Assembly (NCBI GenBank): GCA_029864385.1
Contig: JAOTTL010000116.1
Location: 1 to 11,443, forward strand
DNA: 11,443 nucleotides
DNA from: SG8-41 sp029864385
Lineage (GTDB): Bacteria > Pseudomonadota > Gammaproteobacteria > Burkholderiales > SG8-41
Direction: 5' to 3'
The notes beneath the pieces are model-generated. The model was not told the origin of the DNA, did not search any database, and was given only the letters and a program-made list of their open reading frames with translations. The position numbers and the translations under genes are program-made. Positions within the stretch are counted from its first letter, which is position 1; every line of letters begins with the position of its first letter. Below are positions 6,887 to 11,443 of this stretch, in pieces.

Positions 6887-6900
6887 GTGATCTCGATCAG
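6887..6900 (-). promoter_or_regulatory. Possible FNR/ANR-type box upstream of usp
   Basis: Positions 6888-6899 read TGATCTCGATCA, a perfect palindrome with TGAT and ATCA half-sites separated by four bases. This matches eight of the ten fixed bases of the FNR/ANR consensus TTGAT-N4-ATCAA; the outermost base on each side is not T/A. It lies about 85 bases before the usp start codon. I cannot place a convincing -10 box at the ideal distance, so this remains a candidate. Confidence 0.4.
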
Positions 6901-7168
6901 GCGGTGCTAATCCTCACTATCTTGACCGTGTAACGAATAGCGGACACCAACCCCAGCAAAAGAGCCCGGAGCAGATCGCCCTCCCTTTATCAGATACTTG
7001 TTGGATGCGAACGATACGCCCGGGAGTCCCGACGGGCAAGGGCGGGCACCCCCTCCCAATCAACCGGGTTGCGACCACCAGATCCGGGTATGCCTTCCAC
7101 GCCGCCCCGGCCGGCTATTTAGTTTTGGATGTGGACATGAACCGCCCGTTACGGTCACTCGTCACACA

Positions 7169-7196
7169 GGATTCCGCCTGGAACAGGCGAAAATCC
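7169..7196. other. Imperfect hairpin upstream of the NmrA-like gene
   Basis: GGATT-C-CGCCT (7169-7179) pairs with AGGCG-AA-AATCC (7185-7196): two 5-bp stems around a 1x2 internal loop, with a 5-base GGAAC terminal loop. It ends 82 bases before the NmrA-like start codon. No T-run follows it on the plus strand. It could be an untranslated-region structure or chance. Confidence 0.35.
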
Positions 7197-7278
7197 CTCT
7201 TGTAACCCACACTGGCTCGGGGTAAGTTGCATTATCCGGATCTTCATTGCCCCTCAAACCTGCACGGGAAAAAATTTC

Positions 7279-8229
7279 ATGGCCGACAAAAAAATCATTG
7301 CTGTCGTGGGCGCCACCGGCACGCAAGGCGGCGCCCTGGTGCGTGCGATCCTGAGCGAGCCGTACGGGCCCTTCACCGTGCGCGCGCTGACGCGGGACGT
7401 TAATTCCGAAAAGGCGCAAGAGCTTAAAAAGCTGGGGGCGGAAGTGGTTGCAGCCGATATCGACAACTTGAACAGCCTCAAGCTGGCGTTCCACGGCGTC
7501 TACGGCGTGTACTGCGTCACGTTCTATTGGGAGCACTGCATGCCGGAACGGGAAATGGCCCAGGCCGCCGCCATGGCCCAGGCCGCGAAGAACGCAGGAG
7601 CCACGCACGTCATCTGGTCCACCCTGGAGGACACGCGCAAGCTCGTTCCGCTCAAGGATACCCGCCTCCCTACCATCATGGGAAAGTACAAGGTGCCGCA
7701 TTTCGACGGCAAGGGCGCGTCGAACGATGCATTCAGGCAGATCGGGCTGCCGACGTCCTATCTCCTCGCGTCCTTTTACTGGGAAAACCTGATCTACATG
7801 CAGATGGGACCGAAGAAACAGGCAGACGGCACGCTTGTATTCGCTCTGCCCTTGGGCGATAAGCGGCTGCCTGGCATCGCTGCCGAGGATATCGGCAAAT
7901 GCGCCTTCGGCGTCTTCAAGCGCGGCGTGCAGTTCGTCGGCAAGACCGTCGGCATCGCCGGCGAGCACCTGACCGGCATGCAGATGGCCGCCGCCATGAC
8001 CCGGACGCTGCGCCAGAAAGTCGTCTACAAACACATACCGTTCGAGGAGTACCGCGCTCTCGACTTTCCGGCGGCCCAGGACCTCACGAACATGTTCCAG
8101 TTCCAGCACGATTTCGAGGTCGAGTTCTGCGCAGCGCGCAATGTCGAGCTCTCGCGCAGCCTCAACCCCTCGCTGCTGTCATTCGACGGTTGGCTGCTCA
8201 AGTACAAGGATGGCCTTCAGCTCGCCTGA
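7279..8229 (+). CDS. NmrA/HSCARG-like NAD(P)-binding protein
   Basis: The 316-residue product is an atypical short-chain dehydrogenase-type Rossmann protein. The N terminus shows beta-strand IIAVVGATGTQGGALVRAIL (6-25) with the GxxGxxG dinucleotide loop (11-17). RALTRD (35-40) follows, placing Arg39 where NmrA/HSCARG proteins contact the NADP phosphate. AADIDNLNSL (58-67) is the second-strand acidic motif and LPGIAAEDIGKCAFGVF (197-213) the typical NmrA C-terminal segment. Family members are either NADP-sensing regulators or NAD(P)H-dependent reductases; the usual SDR catalytic Tyr-x-x-x-Lys is not evident. The ATG at 7279 starts directly before the Rossmann strand, with only a weak GGGAA-like ribosome site. 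An aldo/keto reductase follows after 43 bases on the same strand, so the two may be co-transcribed. Confidence 0.85.
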   Translation: MADKKIIAVVGATGTQGGALVRAILSEPYGPFTVRALTRDVNSEKAQELKKLGAEVVAADIDNLNSLKLAFHGVYGVYCVTFYWEHCMPEREMAQAAAMAQAAKNAGATHVIWSTLEDTRKLVPLKDTRLPTIMGKYKVPHFDGKGASNDAFRQIGLPTSYLLASFYWENLIYMQMGPKKQADGTLVFALPLGDKRLPGIAAEDIGKCAFGVFKRGVQFVGKTVGIAGEHLTGMQMAAAMTRTLRQKVVYKHIPFEEYRALDFPAAQDLTNMFQFQHDFEVEFCAARNVELSRSLNPSLLSFDGWLLKYKDGLQLA

Positions 8230-8272
8230 CCAACCGGGCGACGATGTGATGAAGTGATCACGCGGCATATTC

Positions 8273-9127
8273 ATGAGTGAGACGACAAGGCCTGCCGCCG
8301 GCGCAGGCACGATCCGGCTGGGTGAGCTGACCGTGAACCGCAGCGGTTTCGGGGCCATGCGCGTCGCGGGTCCTGGCATCTGGGGCGAGCCGAAGGACCG
8401 GGCGGCGATGCGCAGGCTGCTCGTTCGTGCCTTCGAGCTGGGGCACAACTTCTTCGATACCGCCGACAGCTACGGCCCCGAGGTATCGGAGAAACTGATC
8501 GCCGAGGCGCTTCACCCCTATCCCGCCGAGCTCGTGATCGGAACCAAAGGCGGTTTCGCGCGCCCCAACCGCAGCTGGGTGCCTGACGGACGGCCCGAGC
8601 ATCTGCGCCTCGCCCTCGACGGCAGCCTGCGACGGCTGCGGCTCGAGCGCATCGATCTCTACCAGTTTCACACTCCAGACTCGAAAGTGCCCTTTGCCGA
8701 GTCTTTCGGCACCCTCGCAGAGCTGCAAAAGGCAGGCAAGATTCGGCACCTTGGCGTCTCCAGCGTGAGCGTGCGGCAGCTCGAACAGGCCCGACAGATC
8801 GCGCCAGTCGTCTCCGTGCAGAACAAGTACAACATTGAAGATCGCGCCTCGGATGACGTGCTCGCGGCCTGCGAGAAGGCTGGCATCGCCTTCATTCCAT
8901 GGTATCCGCTTGGCGCGGGCCACGCGTTGCACTCGGCGAAAGTAAAGCGCGTCGCCGCACGACATGGCGCAACACCCTCGCAGGTGGCGCTCGCCTGGCT
9001 GCTTGCGCGCTCTCCGGTAATGCTGCCGATACCCGGAACCGGCTCCATCGCCCATCTCGAGGAAAATGCGGCCGCAGCGGGTGTGAAGCTTTCGGCCGCA
9101 GATATCGCCGCGCTCGACAAGGCGTGA
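8273..9127 (+). CDS. Aldo/keto reductase
   Basis: The 284-residue product is a cytoplasmic NAD(P)H-dependent aldo/keto reductase with all four catalytic residues: Asp62 and Tyr67 in FFDTADSYGPEVSEKLIAEA (60-79), Lys92 in VIGTKGGF (88-95), and His133 in YQFHTPD (130-136). HLGVSSVSV (159-167), VSVQNKYNI (180-188), and PIPGTGSIAHLEENAAA (252-268) near the C terminus are the usual structural and cofactor-binding segments. Overall it resembles the E. coli YdbC-type subgroup, so the physiological carbonyl substrate is unknown (pyridoxal or small aldehydes are possibilities). The start ATG at 8273 has a poor ribosome binding site, consistent with translation downstream of the NmrA-like gene, 43 bases away. 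An intergenic 8-bp palindrome, GTGATCAC, lies in that gap. Confidence 0.9.
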   Translation: MSETTRPAAGAGTIRLGELTVNRSGFGAMRVAGPGIWGEPKDRAAMRRLLVRAFELGHNFFDTADSYGPEVSEKLIAEALHPYPAELVIGTKGGFARPNRSWVPDGRPEHLRLALDGSLRRLRLERIDLYQFHTPDSKVPFAESFGTLAELQKAGKIRHLGVSSVSVRQLEQARQIAPVVSVQNKYNIEDRASDDVLAACEKAGIAFIPWYPLGAGHALHSAKVKRVAARHGATPSQVALAWLLARSPVMLPIPGTGSIAHLEENAAAAGVKLSAADIAALDKA

Positions 9128-9196
9128 GCATCCATGTGACGCGCGCGAAAACATAGCGATCCGTTAACGGGGCCAACGCGTTCCAGGGAGCCTTCC

Positions 9197-9226
9197 GCGC
9201 ACGCGGGTATCACCCGGCGCAGTTTT
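9197..9226 (+). terminator. Possible weak terminator after the aldo/keto reductase
   Basis: CGGGT-ATC-ACCCG (9204-9216) forms a perfect 5-bp stem, extended by GCGC/GCGC arms with a 3-base bulge, and is followed by AGTTTTGG. It lies about 70 bases after the reductase stop codon. The stem and T-run are short, so the call is weak. Confidence 0.3.
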
Positions 9227-9365
9227 GGGCGACAATCCTGCTCCAACACAAACCCATCCGTGAGACCTTCCCTTGCAGGGCGCGACGAGTGCTGGGAGAA
9301 GGCGGCAGCAAGACGCCGGGATAATCTATCGAGACCTTGTTCGAGACGGTCTCTTCCAATAAAGA

Positions 9366-9370
9366 GAGGA
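9366..9370 (+). promoter_or_regulatory. Ribosome binding site deciding the Bug-protein start
   Basis: GAGGA ends 6 bases before the ATG at 9377 and places the start at the signal peptide rather than at the in-frame upstream codon at 9260. Confidence 0.75.
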
Positions 9371-9376
9371 AAGCTC

Positions 9377-10363
9377 ATGAGAACCATTTCATTTCGTCTC
9401 AGCCTGATTGCGCCCGCCGTTTTCGCAGCGGCATGGGGGTTCGCCGCGATCGACGCTGCGGCGCAGTCGTACCCGTCCAGAAACATCACGATCGTCGTGC
9501 CCTACTCCGCTGGCGGCTCGTCGGACATCATGGCCCGCGCCATGGGCAAGAGGCTCGCGGATGCCTGGAGCAAGAACGTCATCATCGATAACCGCGCCGG
9601 CGCGAGCGGCATGATCGGCGCCGCGCTGGTGACCAAGGCAACGCCCGATGGCCACACCCTGCTTGTGACCACATCCTCTTATCCCGCGACCGCAGCGACC
9701 CGGAAGAAGCTTCCCTTCGATCCGGCAACCGCGATCATTCCCGTCGCCATGATTGCGAAAGCCCCCAACTTGCTCGCGGTTCATCCTTCGGTGCCGGCAA
9801 CGACCGTGAAGGAACTCGTGGCGCTCGCCAAGAAAAATCCCGGAAAGCTAAACTATTCATCTTCAGGGGTTGGTGGCAACAATCACTTTTCCGGGGCACT
9901 GTTCGCCGCCGCCGCCGGCATCAAGATCACGCACATTCCGTACAAGGGCATCGCGCCCGCGGTAACGGCGCTGGTGTCGGGCGAAGTCGATCTCGTGGTC
10001 TCGAGCGCAGCGGCCGTTATGCCGCAGGTCAAGGCCGGCAGAGTGCGGGCCATTGCCGCCAGCAGCCTCAAGCCCTCGCCGCTCCTGCCCGGGCTGCCGG
10101 CGATCGCTCAGTCGGGCGTTCCGGGATACAGCTATGAGCTGTGGTGGGGATTGTTCGCGCCGGCCGGCACGCCGGATAACGTAGTAAGGGCGCTCAATAC
10201 CCAGGTGAACAAGATCCTGGCCAGCGCGGAAATGAAGAAATTCCTGGATAACCAGGGCGCGCAACCCTGGCCGCTTACTACCGCGCAGCTCAACGGGCTT
10301 CTTGTCCGGGAAATCGCTCGCTACAAAAAGGCCGCGAAGGTAGCGGGAATTTCACCGCGCTGA
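9377..10363 (+). CDS. Bug-family (TctC-type) periplasmic solute-binding protein
   Basis: The 328-residue product has a Sec signal peptide: MRTISFR, a hydrophobic core, then AIDAAA before QSYPSR, with likely cleavage after Ala29. The mature protein shows the Bug/TctC pattern: YPSRNITIVVPYSAGGSSDIMAR (32-54, usually P-F-x-x-G-G-x-x-D), DNRAGASGMIGAALVTKATPDGHTL (71-95), NYSSSGVGGNNHFSGALF (159-176), and ITHIPYKGIAPAVTALVSGEVD (184-205). It should bind a carboxylate or similar small molecule in the periplasm. The frame is open back to 9260, but I start at 9377 because GAGGA lies 6 bases upstream and the signal peptide begins there. No tctA/tctB membrane genes are adjacent, so it is an orphan binding protein, as is common in Burkholderiales. 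The ligand cannot be predicted. Confidence 0.92.
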   Translation: MRTISFRLSLIAPAVFAAAWGFAAIDAAAQSYPSRNITIVVPYSAGGSSDIMARAMGKRLADAWSKNVIIDNRAGASGMIGAALVTKATPDGHTLLVTTSSYPATAATRKKLPFDPATAIIPVAMIAKAPNLLAVHPSVPATTVKELVALAKKNPGKLNYSSSGVGGNNHFSGALFAAAAGIKITHIPYKGIAPAVTALVSGEVDLVVSSAAAVMPQVKAGRVRAIAASSLKPSPLLPGLPAIAQSGVPGYSYELWWGLFAPAGTPDNVVRALNTQVNKILASAEMKKFLDNQGAQPWPLTTAQLNGLLVREIARYKKAAKVAGISPR

Positions 10364-10399
10364 GCGCTCCGGTAGCAAGCGATATGTAATGAAGTGGTT

Positions 10400-10430
10400 A
10401 AGCGGCGGGAAATCCCCGCCGCTTCGTTTT
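10400..10430 (+). terminator. Rho-independent terminator after the Bug-protein gene
   Basis: AAGCGGCGGG (10400-10409) and CCCGCCGCTT (10415-10424) form a perfect 10-bp GC-rich stem with a 5-base AAATC loop, followed by CGTTTTCT. It begins 36 bases after the stop codon at 10363. The CBS-domain gene converges from the other side and ends at 10458, so the hairpin may serve both directions, though the T-run is only clear on the plus strand. Confidence 0.8.
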
Positions 10431-10457
10431 CTGCGCTGTGCATTCCTGCCTCTCCGG

Positions 10458-10895
10458 CTACCCGGAAAGAACGTCCTGGGCCTGTTCCTGCCGCAGCAGC
10501 TCGTAGATAAAATCTTCCAGCTCCGGTCCGAGCGCATCGCGCGCGGAGATCATCGCGATCGGGCGGCCGTCCTCTACCACGGGCACATGCCGGAAGGCGC
10601 CCTCGTGCATGATGTGGAGCGCGTCGGTGAACGCCCTGTCTGGATGGACGGTTTGGGGGTCGCGCGTCATGACCTCTGACAATCGCGTCGCCTGCGCATC
10701 ACGGGACTCCGCGACAACGCGGAATAACGCGTCACGCTCGGTGAAGACCCCGGCGAGCTTACCCTCTTCCAACACCATGACAGCGCCAACCGCCTTCTCT
10801 CTCATCAGACGGGCCGCCTCCGCAACGGTCGAGCCGCCGGAAGACGTTACGAGCTCCTGATGCTCGATAATGGATCTGATGGAACGTTGCGACAT
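10458..10895 (-). CDS. Two-CBS-domain (Bateman module) protein
   Basis: The 145-residue product is a stand-alone Bateman module. CBS1 (about 8-62) contains TVAEAARLMREKAVGAVMVL (23-42) and ends in GVFTERDALFRVV (49-61); CBS2 (about 75-125) contains DALHIMHEGAFRHVPVVED (91-109) and ends in AMISARDAL (114-122). The Asp in each TERD/SARD motif is the usual ribose-contacting residue, so it probably binds an adenine nucleotide and acts as a cytoplasmic energy or redox sensor. No effector domain is attached; a partner would be encoded elsewhere. The frame is open to 11228, but the true start is 10895, where a perfect AGGAGG lies 6 bases upstream and the conserved domain begins about 8 residues later. 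It converges on the Bug-protein gene with a terminator between them. Confidence 0.92.
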   Translation of the reverse strand: MSQRSIRSIIEHQELVTSSGGSTVAEAARLMREKAVGAVMVLEEGKLAGVFTERDALFRVVAESRDAQATRLSEVMTRDPQTVHPDRAFTDALHIMHEGAFRHVPVVEDGRPIAMISARDALGPELEDFIYELLRQEQAQDVLSG

Positions 10896-10901
10896 GACGA
10901 A

Positions 10902-10907
10902 CCTCCT
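10902..10907 (-). promoter_or_regulatory. Strong ribosome binding site of the CBS-domain gene
   Basis: The minus strand reads AGGAGG, a perfect Shine-Dalgarno sequence 6 bases before the ATG at 10895. It decides this start over the long upstream in-frame extension and suggests high expression. Confidence 0.85.
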
Positions 10908-10912
10908 CGTTT

Positions 10913-10939
10913 CGAATGAGGCGTTCCGAATGCCATTCG
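10913..10939. promoter_or_regulatory. Palindrome and direct repeat upstream of the CBS-domain gene
   Basis: CGAAT-GCC-ATTCG (10927-10939) is a perfect inverted repeat, and its left half CGAATG recurs at 10913-10918, 14 bases away. The cluster sits just behind the ribosome binding site of the CBS-domain gene, about 20-45 bases before its start codon. It could be an operator or an untranslated-region structure; no known regulator motif is recognised. Confidence 0.35.
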
Positions 10940-11041
10940 TGGACGCACCCGTGGTTTGACGGTACGCCCCGTGCGCGATAACATCAACGCCAGGTGACCC
11001 CGCGCCTTTGCTTTCCTTCGCGGGCTGGATAAGAATGGAGC

Positions 11042-11077
11042 CACTGCCGACCGGAGGTCCGGCCAGTGCCGCTTTTT
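11042..11077 (+). terminator. Possible terminator-like hairpin in the right intergenic region
   Basis: CACTG (11042-11046) pairs with CAGTG (11064-11068) around an inner CCGGA-GG-TCCGG palindrome (11051-11062), followed by CCGCTTTTTCG. The stem has an unpaired stretch and no plus-strand gene ends just upstream, so it may be a relic or serve an unrecognised transcript. Confidence 0.3.
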
Positions 11078-11328
11078 CGACCTGCCGCAGTGGCCTTCGA
11101 CCGCTAATCAGGGTGCCGACGCTCGTCCTTGCCAGTGAAAACAGCCCATCGCGAAAGAAGCGCAGATGAAGGAAATGCAGTAGCGGCTGCCGGCTGTGAA
11201 ACTCGTCCTCTTCCCCGGGTTCAGGCACCGCATCAATCTCACCGCGCCCGAGCGCTGTGGAGCCGAAATCAGGAAGCTTCTGAACAACCCTGAATCGTAA
11301 GTCGATCGGCCTGGTTTGTTTTTTTGTT

Positions 11329-11423
11329 ATCGGCGTGCATCGGCGTCCATCGGCGGCTAATATGGATTTGATTCTTGTGATATCGGTGTTTATCTGCGGC
11401 TAATGATGTTTTTTTGATTCTTG
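11329..11423. repeat. Diverged direct repeats at the right edge
   Basis: Two related copies occur in tandem: 11339-11377, running from ATCGGCGTCCATCGGCGGCT to GATTTGATTCTTG, and 11382-11423, running from ATCGGTGTTTATCTGCGGCT to TTTTGATTCTTG. The first is preceded by an extra 10-base unit, so ATCGGCG occurs three times at 10-base spacing (11329, 11339, 11349). The pattern resembles short 'ATCxGTGTTxATCxGCGG'-type intergenic repeats seen in many proteobacterial genomes. Confidence 0.75.
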
Positions 11424-11443
11424 AAACACGCGCCAGTCGCCAC

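Larger units (their letters stand above)
6806..7278. other. 473-bp divergent intergenic region, no convincing gene
   Basis: This region separates the leftward usp gene from the rightward NmrA-like gene and should hold both promoters. It contains the usp ribosome binding site (6812-6818), the candidate FNR-like box, a small GC palindrome (7021-7031) and a hairpin at 7169-7196. Two overlapping open frames around 6998-7225 have no recognisable domain, no good ribosome binding site and unlikely composition, so I do not call them genes. Confidence 0.6.
10896..11443. other. 548-bp region without a convincing gene
   Basis: Besides the CBS-gene leader and the terminator-like hairpin, this stretch holds only short open frames. 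The minus-strand extension of the CBS frame (to 11228) lacks domain character. A plus-strand frame from GTG at 11196 to TAA at 11300 encodes 34 residues (MKLVLFPGFRHRINLTAPER and onward, reading the GTG as Met) with protein-like composition but no ribosome binding site; it may be a gene remnant. The right end (11329-11423) carries AT-rich direct repeats unlike the neighbouring DNA. Confidence 0.5.

Noticed and set aside
7021..7031. CGGGA-G-TCCCG palindrome as a terminator or operator
   Set aside because: Too short and GC-rich to stand out from chance in this DNA, with no T-run and no gene end nearby.
6998..7225. Small plus-strand frames before the NmrA-like gene
   Set aside because: No ribosome binding site, no recognisable domain and a composition typical of translated GC-rich spacer.
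7162..8109. Minus-strand open frame (315 codons) opposite the NmrA-like gene
   Set aside because: Shadow of a Rossmann-fold gene with a clear GxxGxxG motif on the plus strand.
8258..9489. Long overlapping minus-strand frames opposite the aldo/keto reductase
   Set aside because: Both are shadows; the plus strand carries the complete catalytic tetrad.
10896..11228. N-terminal extension of the CBS-domain protein
   Set aside because: A perfect AGGAGG six bases before the ATG at 10895 and the position of the first CBS domain fix the start; the extension has no domain features.

Overview
The window is GC-rich chromosomal DNA, densely coding on both strands. It most likely comes from a betaproteobacterium (Burkholderiales-like). 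This rests on an orphan Bug/TctC-type solute-binding protein, a LigJ-type amidohydrolase of the protocatechuate/gallate 4,5-cleavage route, and an MOFRL-type glycerate 2-kinase. The lineage is an inference; there is no rRNA, tRNA or phylogenetic marker gene here. I see no CRISPR array, transposase, integrase, phage gene or recognisable complete defence system.

Layout. 1-42: six perfect copies of a 7-bp tandem repeat, cut by the window edge. 54-1325 (+): glycerate 2-kinase. About 1339-1488 (+): a relic of a polytopic M50 (site-2 protease-like) peptidase, fused out of frame to the end of the kinase gene. 3948 down to 1513 (-): a two-gene operon for a MotA/TolQ/ExbB-like channel protein and a MotB/OmpA-like stator protein with an unusually long coiled coil. 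4130-5089 (+): a D-Ala-D-Ala-ligase-like ATP-grasp protein, divergent from that pair. 6059 down to 5043 (-): ligJ, overlapping the ATP-grasp gene tail to tail. 6805 down to 6353 (-): a single-domain universal stress protein with a possible FNR/ANR-type box upstream. 7279-8229 and 8273-9127 (+): an NmrA-like NAD(P)-binding protein followed by an aldo/keto reductase. 9377-10363 (+): a Bug-family periplasmic binding protein with a good intrinsic terminator behind it. 10895 down to 10458 (-): a two-CBS-domain protein with a strong ribosome binding site. 10896-11443: about 550 bp without a convincing gene, ending in diverged direct repeats.

How the genes fit together. Only two sets look functionally linked. 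One is the MotA-like/OmpA-like pair, which should form an ion-driven inner-membrane complex anchored to peptidoglycan. The other is the NmrA-like/aldo-keto reductase tandem, both NAD(P)-dependent. The rest are single genes typical of a metabolically versatile soil or water bacterium: aromatic catabolism (ligJ), organic-acid uptake (Bug protein), glycerate use, and small stress or energy-sensing proteins (Usp, CBS). The most interesting points are the motor-like pair with a coiled coil longer than the periplasm is wide, the peptidase relic, the atypical metal-site residue in the ATP-grasp protein, the FNR-like site before usp, and the short intergenic repeats.
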